The notes under the pieces were generated by a model. It worked only from the letters and a program-made list of their open reading frames with translations, had not been told where the DNA came from and made no database searches. From Triatoma infestans (Eukaryota; Arthropoda; Insecta; Hemiptera; Reduviidae): a stretch of 64,000 nt of DNA. Positions 31,396-41,990 of the stretch are shown here, piece after piece. Positions within the stretch are counted from its first letter, which is position 1. Every line of letters starts with the position of its first letter. The stretch is taken from contig JAAEAF010006121.1 of NCBI GenBank assembly GCA_011037195.1, positions 1-64,000 of the forward strand. Reading direction: 5' to 3'. The position numbers were made by a program, and so were the translations under genes.

Positions 31396-33424
31396 AAACA
31401 AGTCAAATAAACCAAAATATTCTGAGGGAAATAATTGATTGATTTACATTGAGTTTACTTGTTTTTCTTACAAATTATTCTCATTAAATCTTTTGTTTCT
31501 TTATTATAAATAAATTTATCTATAAAAAAGTGTAATTTTTTATTTTATTTTGGTATAATTGTGTTTCTATAAACTACCTTTGTAATTTTATTTTTCAAAA
31601 AAAGTTTGATATGGGATCCATGGCCAAGACCGGGCTTGGACAAAGGGGACCATATACCCAAAAAAAAGGTTCTAGATAATTCTGGTTCTAAAGTATGTGT
31701 CCCAGTTCAAAGAGTTTCACTGTTGAATGATTAATGTAACAAGCTCTACAAGTGAACATTAACTATATACTAACTAATTTGCTTTTTTGTCATCATTATT
31801 TTTAGATATAAATATTGATTACAATATTATATGAAAAAGAATATTTTTCTTCCTTTGAAATAACTTTATTAAAAATTGTTAATTAACAATACCAGTTTGT
31901 CTTTTGAAATGGTTATTATCTCAGAATAAATATCCTTGTTAGTTGGCAGTGTATTTTACAATTAAAAATAAGACGAGTGCACCCAGATTTCGAACTGACT
32001 GTAATATGTTGTAATAAACCGGAAAACAAGCAAAACAGGAAGTTATTCCACGTCCTACATTGTCAACAATAATTCGGTAAAAAGTGATTCTTAAATTGCA
32101 TATAAATTGTAGAATATAAAGATGTTAAATTATAGGGTAAAATATTCGACTGTCTACTTGTTTCGTATATATAACTGGAGTTCAAGGAAAAGCAGGCTGA
32201 ATAGACAGTAAAATTGCCCTTTTTCCTGAACCTGCAATCTTTTAAGAGTAGATAATGCAAGCAAATCCCAATTGGGTAAATTGCCTAGCCACTTCTACAG
32301 AAATGTTCGCGTCTCAACGAGTTTCCCAGCCAATAACATTATTTAAACTAATACCTCCCAATCAATACTCAAAAACAGTGCATGACAAAGGCAAATTAAT
32401 GTGTTCAAGTACTAGGGTTTAGAAAAATATGATCAGAGTTAAAAAAAAGAAAAAAAGAAAAGTCTTTGGGTAATATTAACGCTGAAACGTACGACTATTT
32501 AAAAAAAAAAGTATACAACCTTAATAGATCATCGGGTAGGATATCATTTGCTGAGCATTCTGTTCAATTGAATTTTTAGTTAAGTCTTTTTGTTTTTGAA
32601 GAATTGACTTCAGTATTGAATAATAGCAAAGAGAACAAAACGGCAAGGATAAAATATCGTATGCTTCTTAGAACTGGCTAACCTGGAGTTGTAACCAGCC
32701 GATTTCAGAGACTTTAGCCTCCAATCATTACATTTTTAACAACCATTTATTGTAAAACAATAAAATTAAACAGTTCATACTCACTTAATAGTATAAGTTA
32801 TTAAGACCAGAGGTACTGAGTAGCTGACCCACTGAATTAGAATCATAATTTGGTCGAATATTTCAATGTACTTACCTGAAACAAAAAATGTAACATATTA
32901 ATTGCCAAATAATTTGAAACAATAATTGTTTTTCAAAACAATTATTACGTAATATGTAAATTTGGTATATTACGTAAAAATGTAAATAAATTTATTTGTG
33001 AAATGAAAAGTTGATGGGTTGATGATTACTTTCGTGAACAATTTTTGCCAGCATTTTTTTTTTTACTGATATTTAGGCATAGAATTGCTGTAATAATGAA
33101 GCCACCTTCTTGATGTAGACTTGAAACCGTTTCGATGGACTTTCATAATCGTTTCTTTTACAAATGCTCCTTTGAATGAACTCAAATTTAAAATTTTATG
33201 ACTACTGATCGGATCGGTCAAGATGCGCTATTTGAGGATATCAAATCCCAATCTCAAAACCGTGTGCCTTCATGTCTGAAAAAAATTATTGCTACAGAGT
33301 TGTAAATTAGTACTAGCAGACTGGAGCTATCGTTTTCCAAGATGTCCTTCTGCCTCAGTACTAGATCATAAACATTAGCTAAATATAACTGTTAGTAGAT
33401 TTGAAACATTTCTCTTATCCTTTG
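31396..33424. other. No recognised coding feature
   Basis: AT-rich. Holds only the short palindromes at 32921-32979. Confidence 0.5.
32921..32979. repeat. Two adjacent short palindromes
   Basis: AATAATTGTTTT-tc-AAAACAATTATT is a perfect 12-bp inverted repeat with a 2-nt loop. It is followed at once by TTACGTAATAT ... ATATTACGTAA. Confidence 0.75.
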
Positions 33425-33525
33425 TACAGACCCAAAAGAAGGCAATAAATTTGCTGCAAAATTGGTGAAAATTTAAGAAATTTGATTTCCTGACCGATCC
33501 TCAACATCCATTTTACAAGCAGAAA
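33425..33525 (+). repeat. Family K fragment, degenerate
   Basis: AGAAGGCAATAAATTTGCTG, GGTGAAAATTTAAG and CCTCAACATCCATTTTACAA match the minus strand of the fragment at 25117-25287 in order. The hammerhead core is no longer intact. Confidence 0.5.
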
Positions 33526-33544
33526 GAACAAGTTATTAGATGGC

Positions 33545-35530
33545 CAGTGAGAACGACTAGAGGGGAAGGGCGGGCCCCTTTCCACTGCGACCGACCATAA
33601 GAGGTCTTTTCTGGATCCCCTTAAAATTATAGCACATGCCTCAGCTTCGCCCTCTTAATCAGGCCTAGCAAAGGTGAGAGTGGCACCGTCATGAAGCTCG
33701 TGGTTTCGGGATTGCTTGTCACCACTTGAAGAAACCTTGTCCTCGTTAGGCCGGCACACAGCGAGTCTCTCAGCGACCTTAGGGTGAATGTATGGGGGAC
33801 AGAGAGTCTGGAATGGGCAACGGTACTGGTAACTGAGGCGATATTGGACGCCTACCAGAAAAACTGTCCGGAGAAGGAAAGGTCTCAAAGGTCGAAGACA
33901 GTCTAGTGGAGCGATCACCTGGAGAGAAGAAGGCGAGAGGTGAGAAGGATGTTTAATAAAGCCAAAACCAACCAAGTCTGGGCAACATATAAAAGCGCAC
34001 TGACGCAGTACAATATGGAAATAAGGAAGGCCAAGCGCAAAGCTTGGCAGAGATTCTGTGAGGGCGTGGCGGACACTTCGGAGTGAGCGAGAATTCACAG
34101 AATCCTAGCAAGAGAAGGTACTGCGGACAGAGTAGGGTTCCTGAGGAGAGATGACGGAACCTACACTAACTCGGTAGAGGAGTCGTTGGAATTGCTTATG
34201 AGCACACATTTTCCGGGGTCCTCTTACCGAGAGGTCCTTCTCGTGCTTGAGGGGCTGAGAAGCCTGGTTGGGCGGACTGGAAAATTGCCAATCACGTCAA
34301 ACGCCGAATAGGCTAAGATGGGCGATTGGAAAAGTACAAGCCCTACAAAGCACCAGGAATGGACGGAATTTACCCAATCTTCTTACAGAAGGCGGTGGAG
34401 GTGTTGATACCTATGTAGGATCTTCAGAGGCTGTTTGCCTCTACCAGAAACTATGCGAGGAGTAAGAGCCAGACCCGATTCTAGGTCTGCCTTCGGATGT
34501 AATGACTCCTAGATACGACTTCCAAAAACCCTTCAAAGTCTTGATATTAGACAGCGAGGCATGGAAGAACGGGCCGCCTATTTCAGGCGAATCTATGTGG
34601 TACACGGACGGGTCTAAGATGGAAGAAAGAGTGGGAGTCAGTGTGTACGGGGCTCATCCGAGATGTAATATCTCGATGAACCTGGGAAGGTCTTTCAGGC
34701 GGAGCTAGTCGCAATTCTTACCTCCACCGCTGAAATAAGAAGACGCGGAGTGCATAACTCTAGAATCGTCATTTATTCGGATAGCCAGGCTGCAGACTGC
34801 CCATAAGGATGGCATTTGGCGTTTTCACTGGCCATTGCAGACTTAATAAGCACATGCATCGCATGGGCCTGGCAACGGATAGCCTGAGTAGGTTTTGTCA
34901 GGAAGAAGAGGAAACAGCACTGCACATGCTATGTCAGTGCGAGGAGGTAGTATGACTGAAAGTACCGCCTCTTCGGAGAAGAAAAGCTGGTGCCTACAGG
35001 CCTTAGCCACGGGCGCCGTGGCTGGTCTATTAAGTCTATTAAGGCAGGCAGGACTCGAGAGGGTGCTCTAATTGACCACCTGGGGAGACCTCCGCAGACT
35101 CCACAGTTCGATGAAGGACAGGACGGGGGCAGGGTCTCTACATAGGGGGTGCGGGGGTCGCGGTGGCGTAGGCTGAAGAGCCAATCCCCCCAATGAATCT
35201 AATCTAGGCCGGCACAGTCACAAAGGATATGTACCATGGTTTCTTCCTCGGCCTTGCAGAATCGGCTTTCGCATTATCTGCAATTAGTAATTGGTAGCCT
35301 ATTCAGCCTAGAATGCCCTGCTAATAGACCCACTATTGAGCTGTAGCTCAGTAGGTCACTGGTAAATTTAGGGAGTCTCTTAATGAATAGTTTAGCCTGC
35401 CTCTGTCTTGATGTTCTCTCCTACCCCTGCACAGAAGAATTAGGCTTCTGGACAACCCGCAGAAGGGTTCGGGACCTATCAAGGTATCCTTTGAACCCTA
35501 CCTCGCTAGGGATCAGAGTATTTTTGTTAC
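33545..35530 (-). mobile_element. RNase H-LINE 3' end, split by a second LINE
   Basis: Minus strand: 35530-35217 then 33746-33545 form one continuous tail homologous to 24479-24998 (GGTCCCGAACCCTTCTGCGG, AGACAGAGGCAGGC, then GAGGACAAGGTTTCTTC, CTATAATTTTAAGGGGATCC). The break carries TAGGCCGGCACA on both sides. Coding frame broken. Confidence 0.8.
33759..35204 (+). mobile_element. RNase H LINE, internally deleted, nested in LINE of opposite strand
   Basis: Bounded by TAGGCCGGCACA at 33747-33758 and 35205-35216. Contains an endonuclease-RT linker (WATYKSALTQYNMEIRKAKR near 33990), the RT start (KYKPYKAPGMDGIYPIFLQK near 34330), then a jump to RNase H (SMWYTDGSKMEERVG near 34590; YSDSQAA near 34775) and to the C-terminal finger (FCQEEEETALHMLCQCEE near 34895). 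Most of the RT palm is missing, as are parts of RNase H. The 3' end reads CAATCCCCCCAATGAATCTAATC. Confidence 0.8.
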
Positions 35531-36989
35531 ATATAGGTGAATATTTTGATTATACATAAACATTAAATTACTAGAAGTATCATGCTCGAAATCAGCGTTG
35601 TTTCAAACGGATCGATGGCGTTTCTTTCTTTTTGATAAAAAAAAATTATTAAGTTCTTTTAATACGTTACAATAGAGGAATAAATGTATATATATAAAAC
35701 AAATATTATAAAGATTTTCATTCGAAGAGGAAAAATGGACGTACCAATTATTTTTTAAAAAATTTTGTCACCGGATAGACAAACACATTCACCATGGAAA
35801 TGCTTACAACAGCCTCAATGATTTTAGCAATTCTAAGGATCCTTCAAGCTGAGTTTTTGTGTAAATTCTTTCCAAGTTCTGACATAACAGGGTCAAAATT
35901 AAAAAAAGTGACTGAAAAAAAAAATAGCAACTCATGCCTGACAACAAGAAAAAAGTGCTAAAATTCGCTGACGAATATTTAACATTAACAGCCGTGATAT
36001 TAGAGTAGCGACATATTATAACAGTTTCTTTATTAAACGCCTGTGACAGTAGAGAGGTTAAAAATGCCTTCCCAATGTCAACTTGTTACAAAATCCTTCC
36101 GCTTCTTTTCCCTTCTATTCCCCTTGTCCGCTTTACATCTCTTCTTCTCTACTGGTTCCTCTGTCTCATACCGCTTCGTAAACCTTTGCTCCCCTCTTTT
36201 CTTTCCATCTTACCCTCGCAACCAGGACAATAAATTTTCAACTGGTGCTTGTACAAAAAGAGTAAAGTGAAGCGAATAGGGGCGACATTTAATGCTTAAA
36301 TATCACACACCCAGCCATTCTTTGGCAAGTGAGACAAGAGGGCTTGCTGCTCTCTCGTGGTACAGTGTAGGGTATCATCCCCTTCTTACCTTTACATTGC
36401 AGCTGTTTATTGGCTTTTTTCTTCTACTTTTTTTAATCTTTAATGTCAAGCCAACGGCCATGTTAAGTTAGAAAAGGCCAACAACAGGAAGTGGCACTTT
36501 ATTTAATAAAATATTAGGTTATATTTATTTTTTAATCTTCTCTGAATTATAGTAATTTTTTTTGTGTGTGTGTTTTGGCCAATTCTTGGATATATATGTG
36601 AAAATATCGCAACTGATTACCAAATATTCACATATATGAATATTAATAATCAATGTTTGATTTGAGATTTGATAATTACATTATTAATTCCTGAAAATTG
36701 AAAACTGTCAAAAATATATATTATATATATAACTTACCGTTTGAATCTATTTTTATGCGTCTTGGTTATTAAATAATCTATGTATTCTGTTACTTGTTAA
36801 ATGTAATAATTCTACATTTGGACTGTTTGACTCTGGGTGTTGTGAACTTGTAAAATAAACTTGAATTTCGTGTAGGAGCAATAATTCTTCAACTAAAAAA
36901 TTATTAAACTCTGTGTCCTATTATTACAAATGATTTGGTTCGGGGTGTTGTGACGCGAAAAGAACTTAATTAATTTATTCACTATTTCA
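35531..36989. other. No recognised feature
   Basis: The 75-codon frame at 36043-36270 is Ser/Phe/Leu-rich and low-complexity and I do not support it as a gene. The 3' LTR of the Gypsy remnant was looked for here and not found. Confidence 0.45.
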
Positions 36990-37023
36990 ATGCTTGTCCT
37001 GACTTTAATTTATATGCTTGCGC

Positions 37024-37335
37024 CTATCTGGAAAATTTGCCGATTAAAGATAAGAATTTAGTTTTTTCAAATGTTACTGTATCGATATGAATTATCTCAA
37101 ATGACTTATTAGGATTAGGAGTAATATTGAGTTTAAGCTTTAAGGGTTTTCTAACGTATTTTGTTAGTTTACATACTTCACATTTATTGATGAAATTCTG
37201 AACATATTTTCTTAGATTAGGCCAATAATATATATTTTTTATTCTTTCTTCAGTTTCATCAATGCCACTATGGTTAGTTTTACCGGTGTGATATCTATCA
37301 ATGATTTCCATTATTTCTTCCTCATCTACATTCAT
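37024..37335 (-). pseudogene. Gypsy integrase zinc-binding domain fragment
   Basis: IIDRYHTGKTNHSGIDETEE, then RIKNIYYWPNLRKYVQNFIN and KCEVCKLTKY form the H-x-H ... C-x2-C integrase N-terminal domain. IIHIDTVTFEKTKFLSLI, the start of the catalytic core with its first Asp, follows. The frame ends there, so the DDE core is incomplete. Confidence 0.85.
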
Positions 37336-37567
37336 TCTTCGACAGTTTATTCATTTTTTATTGGTTTTTAAGAATTGATTTCCGAACATTGAAATGTCGC
37401 GCCATTATGGAATAAAATTCTTCATATATATCGTTTAAAATATATTGAATATTTTATTTTAGGACTTATGTAATTTTTTACAAATTCTTCAATATCCAAT
37501 TCGAATTTGGATTTTGAGATTTGTACTTTTATTCTTTTTTTCTGTCCGGGTAAGCTTAATATTTTTG

Positions 37568-37792
37568 CCTGTATTTTATCCGTCGTAGCATGCATTTTGA
37601 TTTTGTTCCTGACCGGTTTCGGATTTTCATCCATTCGTGCAAAGAGTTCACTTCAACATAATGTTTCTATTACACTCATACTTGTTGGTTGTATATAAGT
37701 CAAATCCGAAACCGGTCAGGAACAAAATCAAAATGCATGCTACGACGGATAAAAGACAGATGTTATCCAGCATTGCGGACCCACCTACATTT
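37568..37792. mobile_element. Family C palindromic element with 12-bp target duplication, inside Gypsy remnant
   Basis: 225 bp bounded by TTAATATTTTTG at 37556-37567 and 37793-37804. The arms are an almost perfect inverted repeat: TTTTATCCGTCGTAGCATGC at 37573 pairs with its complement at 37735-37756, and the pairing extends through GTTCCTGACCGGTTTCGG. The extra end segment (CAGATGTTATCCAGCATTGC) lies on the right, so the element reads on the minus strand, opposite in orientation to the copy at 16338. Confidence 0.85.
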
Positions 37793-38244
37793 TTAATATT
37801 TTTGGTTTAGTGGAGCTATGTTCAACGGTTGAAATAATTATTTGATTTTATCCGGCGTTAATTTGGCCTTCAACTATGGGTAAAGAAATTATTGTGTGGA
37901 CGTCAGTATTAGAATGGACAGTATTTCCGTCTATTTCGTCGTTGTCTATAGTTTCATTATTGTCCTCAGTTTCGTCAAAGTTTGCTACTAAAGATTGAGT
38001 CTCAACCTGATCATTATTTCCGAGAACTTCTTCCGCGATGTAAGGGTGTTCCCTGAAAATTAATTTAACATTCATCTATTTCATTGTCACCAGTGTTAGC
38101 TTCATTCATGCTCAATCCGATACGTGATATTGCATCGGCGACTTTATTTTCCGAACCCTTTTTATATTTAATCTCCTAGTCCTACTCCTCTAATTTCAAA
38201 CGCCATCTCATCAACTTAGAATTGGGTTCCTTGATTGAAGATTG

Positions 38245-38460
38245 TCATTGCAATGGCTTATGACCGCAATAGATTTTAAAATGCCTACCGTAAATGTAAG
38301 GCCTGAAATGCTTAGTGGCCCATACAACCGCCAACAACACTTTCACAATGTTTGAAAGGTGTGATTCTGACTCATTTAGGATTCTACTTGCATTAGCAAT
38401 TGTGAGATCCGCGTTGTTGAAATTTTGACTGACTACGGCTCCAATGGCTACATTGCTCAT
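38245..38460 (-). pseudogene. Gypsy RNase H domain fragment
   Basis: SNVAIGAVVSQNF, IANASRILNESESHLSNIVK, then VVWATKHFRPYIYGRHFKIY and HKPLQ. This is the usual Gypsy RNase H signature (xSDxAxGAVLSQ ... ASRxLxxxExNYxxxExELLAVVWAxKxFRPYLYGxxFxIxTDHKPL), with the first Asp replaced (SN for SD) and D-to-G at CGHKPLQ. It would digest the RNA of the hybrid during replication. Catalytic losses indicate it is dead. Confidence 0.85.
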
Positions 38461-38911
38461 GGCTGTCGTTAAGTGGAATGTTTTCGAAAAATGGGTATTA
38501 TAGTGTGGGACTGTTCCTACTCTATATAATCTGGGTCTTTTATATTAATTTTTGAATTCTCCTTAAGGTATTTGGTAAGTGGTTTAGTTAATTGAGCAAA
38601 ATTTGGAATAAAACCGTTTATAATAACCTAACAACTCTAGGAATGATTTAATTTCTTTTTTTATTTTGAGGACTCGAAATTTCTGGATACATTGAATTTT
38701 TTCGGGATGTCACTACATGCCCTAAATAGACAACCTCCTTTTTACAAAATTCTGTTTTATCTAATTGAATTAAAAGAATTGGTTTCTTTTAATCTGGACT
38801 ATAATATAAAATAGTAGCCTGGACAATAAATTTCGTAAAAAACAATGACTAGTTTCGCTATTATTTAATAGGAACGTTAGATATTTTCGTCGCCAGATCT
38901 TGTTTGGACAT

Positions 38912-39262
38912 TGTTATCGTATCCAAAGAGAGTATTCGTAGCAGAGAAAGAGAGACAAAATGACAGGACCACTCTCGCGGACTAGAGTGGGAGAAACCAC
39001 ATAGATACAGCAACGGGAGATAGAGGACAGGTCATACAACTGAGGTCGCTCGCCAGTCAACCTGTCATTACCCCTTACCACTCTACCTTACTCTATCATT
39101 TTATCACAATAGACCGGATCAAGGTCGCAGTGCGTTGGACCCCCCCGCTACTCAATCATTTCAAGTGTAAATTCCAGGCACTCAGTGTCACTTATTATTA
39201 TTATACGGTGTTAACCGTATTTTGTTAATTCAATCAAACCAGACCATTTCTCGCCTTCAACA
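38912..39262 (-). mobile_element. 5' LTR of a Gypsy-type element, with a 48-bp LINE tail inserted
   Basis: Minus strand starts TGTTGAAGGCGAGAAATGG and ends GATAACA, a TG...CA layout. Shares AACACYGTATAAT, AGTGACACTGAGTGCCTGG and TCTCCCACTCTAGTCCGCGAG-type blocks with the LTR copies at 5749, 6255, 49758 and 50070. A TGGCGACGAAAAT sequence 16 nt downstream (38883-38895) could be a primer-binding site. A LINE tail occupies 39102-39149. Confidence 0.65.
39102..39149 (+). mobile_element. 48-bp RNase H-LINE 3' end with 12-bp target duplication
   Basis: ATCACAATAGACCGGATCAAGG, GTCGCAGTGCG and CCCCCCCGCT match the final bases of the LINE at 11925-11980. It is flanked by ACTCTATCATTT (39090-39101) and ACTCAATCATTT (39150-39161). 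An extreme 5' truncation. Confidence 0.8.
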
Positions 39263-40104
39263 ACCCCATATAGACATTATCGAAGTACTAAACTAAACTT
39301 AATGCATGCTGTTCAATAATATTTAAAAATCCTTGAATTTCTACCGTGTAAATAAACTGGAAGATTTCTAAGTTTCCTTATTAAACAGTAGTTAAAACAC
39401 ACCAATCCTTCTTCTTTTAAAACAAAACAAAAAAAACTTTGCCGCAATTAAGTGTCTGTTATTTTCTCAAGTATATTCGTTATTTAGTTGGATAAGCTGT
39501 AATGAATATTTAAAGTATAAAGTATGTTCTGTTTGTTATTTAAGATATGGTAGCTGTTTGCAATCTAGTGAAGGCGAGACAGAAACTGTGTGTGATGTGT
39601 GTACTTACGGGTTGGGTGGGTGGGGGGTAAGATTAATCAAAAGTGTATGAGAGAGAGAAACAGAGAAAGTGGTATGAGAATGAGGAAAGAAGATTCCCAG
39701 CTCGCCGCCTTCATATACCACGGTTTGAACGGTACACTACCGTCTTCCCGTGTGCTACTTGTTGTGTATTATTAATTAGTATAGAGTTTTGTGGCATTAA
39801 TCTACTAAACAGTAAACTATATATATATATGTTTTGTGTGTATATGTGTGTAAACATTCTCCTATTACCTAATAAGCTTGAAAAGATTATGTATATATAT
39901 CAAATAAAAGGAAATACATTAATTTCAAATTTTTGAAGGATAAAATTAATTATTTTTAGATGAGGATAGGGAAAAAACTGATAAGAAAATTTATTACGAT
40001 ATATATTTTTATATCTAACTTAATAATTAAAAGCAATAGGTCATTTTTTTTTTTTTTTTAATTGAATAATGAGCTTTGAGAATTTTCTTATTATTAAAAA
40101 AAAA
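39263..40104. other. No recognised feature
   Basis: AT-rich, no match to the repeat families. Confidence 0.5.
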
Positions 40105-40719
40105 TCTGGTGTGATACACTCACACAACTTTTCTTACTCCAGGGTAACCTGGCTGGGTGCATATCGGGGATTAGACAGATTTTGTTTCCCAAAATAGTGA
40201 GCGACAAATTTTATAGTTAGTATATCAAATTTAATGAAATTCGTTGGTGTTTTTATGGAGAAAATAGCAGAAAATTGGAAAATATTTCCTAGTAAAAAAC
40301 GAACTTCCGGTCATCCGATTTTTTTTTTTTCAAACTCGAAATTTCAACATTATATTTAATTATTTTAATTAATTTTATTTTGATGATGGAATTATGTAAT
40401 AAACTAAAAAAGCATTTTTAGAGATATCGTTATCCCATCTCACCACCAAAAATACCCTTAAATGAATTTTCCCTGGGAAATGTTTCAAATAAAATATGTA
40501 GCTCATTGTATGTGTAGTTGATATACCAAGTTTCAAATAAATCGTTGGAGCTTTTTTTTAGAGAAAACCGCAAAAAAGTAAAAAAAAATCATTTAGTAAA
40601 GTCTTACTTTCGGTAAAGGAATTTTGACAGATAACCTATTGTCGGGTCCCATTATGATACCGAAACGGAATATCAAGTTTGAACTTACTACGTTTTTACG
40701 TTTTTGAGCTATACTGTTC

Positions 40720-40722
<3 letters not shown>

Positions 40723-40760
<38 letters not shown>

Positions 40761-40769
40761 TACACACAA
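40723..40769 (+). repeat. (AC)n microsatellite inside family A
   Basis: CA run with a few interruptions at the usual position of the family. Confidence 0.9.
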
Positions 40770-40854
40770 GAGTGACCATTTTCTAAAAATCACTTTTTTG
40801 GACTCCGGGGACCTCAAAACGGATATTTCCGGTGAAAGATCGATTTCAAAAATT

Positions 40855-41005
40855 CTCATTCATCTAATCTTAGATGGATTAGATCCGGGTCTGGATTTTT
40901 GTTCTAGACCCGGTTTGTTGTTGTTTTTCTTGGGGTAGCTATATGGGCCCATTGAGGCTTTGGATAGCGTAGGGTTTCCCTCCCCACAGATAATTAATAA
41001 TGATA
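40855..41005 (-). mobile_element. Short LINE 3'-tail-like insert in family A copy 7
   Basis: On the minus strand: a TTATTATTATCATT stretch, then GGGGAGGGAAACCCTACGC, then CCTCAATGGGCCCAT, then AAACCGGGTCTAG. The CCTCAATGGGC core also occurs in the LINE tail at 61550. No coding part survives. Confidence 0.4.
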
Positions 41006-41274
41006 ATAATAAAGAGTAAGAGATAGTAAAATTGAAGTAAGAAACAAACAAAATCTGGCCTTTCTCTTACTAAACTTTATACAAATTTTTCTACAAAAGC
41101 TAAAAATTTGTGTGAACGGTATGGCATGGAGGCCAGTGATCGAGTGCTGTTCCCTAGATCCCCAATGCTTCCTGGAACTGCCTTCTGACTCAATTCTAGT
41201 TCTGACTCTGATGGAAGCTGTAAATAAAAGATGTAAGTTGCGAAATACAACTTAAGCTGCTGACTGCAGAGGTG

Positions 41275-41990
41275 CTGTGCTCCCTCTACACAACCAGAAC
41301 GGCTGGGTGCATATCAACACGGATGGATCGGCCACAGCAATTGATCATGCAACTTCAAAATTTGGCTTCGGTGTTTACTGGGATGATTTATCCATTCAGA
41401 AGCCACTACAATAATTTTGATGGAGAGGTTGCAGCGATAAACTGGACAATAGAAGAGATTTTGAAAACACGCCATCCTGGATAAGTGGTTTTTTGGTAGA
41501 TTCGGGAGCAGCAATCTGTAGCACTAAGCGAACCGTCACCGGCAAAAATAGCAGAGTTCATAATGCGAGAATTAACAACAGTAGTCAGACTGAAGAAAGG
41601 CTGGAAAGTGGTTCTTCAGTGGATTCCAAGCCACTGTGGATCCGAAGCAACGAAAAGCCGACATTTTGGCCAAAAGAAGGAAGCAACTGTACTTCCTGCT
41701 GAAGAAAACATTCAATATGTCAGCTTTTTCCATCAACACAGAGCCAAGGCAAAAGTGATTCTAAATAACTTCCAAAGCAGCTGAAGTCAAGAAATCACTC
41801 TTACTCGAAAAACGGCCATACCTAATTTTAAGTAATTGACGGGGCATGACTTCCTCCAGTCGCATCTGCACCGCCTCCCCAACTTCCCCAACATGTCCAC
41901 TCTGCCATAACGGAGTAAAATTCCGACCACATATTAACATATGCTTCAAACTTGACGATGCCCGATTAGGCAAATTCATAGACTGAATTT
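41275..41990 (+). mobile_element. Non-LTR retrotransposon RNase H remnant
   Basis: Frames read NGWVHINTDGSATAID (first RNase H Asp), FDGEVAAINWTIEEIL (Glu), FLVDSGAAICSTKR (Asp), then GWKVVLQWIPSHCGSEATKS, the usual QWIPSHCGxxGNExAD stretch with key losses. A C-terminal HDFLQSHLHRL and CxxC-like region follows with several stops. Highly decayed. Confidence 0.7.

Larger units (their letters stand above)
36990..38800 (-). mobile_element. Gypsy-type pol remnant
   Basis: Minus-strand order: RT end (LDKTEFCKKEVVYLGHVV around 38770-38710), RNase H (38460-38245), a gap, then integrase zinc domain (37335-37024). The region between LTR/PBS and the RT end is only about 100 bp, so gag, protease and most of RT are deleted. 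A family C palindrome interrupts it at 37568-37792. No 3' LTR was found downstream of 37000. Confidence 0.8.
40105..41025 (+). mobile_element. Repeat family A, copy 7, interrupted near its 3' end
   Basis: Starts TCTGGTGTGATACACTC after an A run and has the standard internal blocks, a CA microsatellite at 40723-40769 and the conserved TTTTTTGGACTCCGGGGACC and ATTTCCGGTGAAAGATCG near 40797-40843. The final hairpin is displaced to about 41013-41025 (GAGTAAGAGATAG) by a GC-richer insert of about 150 bp that looks like a LINE tail. Confidence 0.65.

Noticed and set aside
36043..36270. Secreted or membrane small protein
   Set aside because: Low-complexity Ser/Phe/Leu frame from pyrimidine-rich DNA, with no supporting motif or conservation visible.
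40141..41318. Shared 15-mer GGCTGGGTGCATATC at about 40150 and 41300 as a duplication signal
   Set aside because: Similarity does not extend beyond the 15 bp and the contexts differ. Treated as coincidence or a minor patch.
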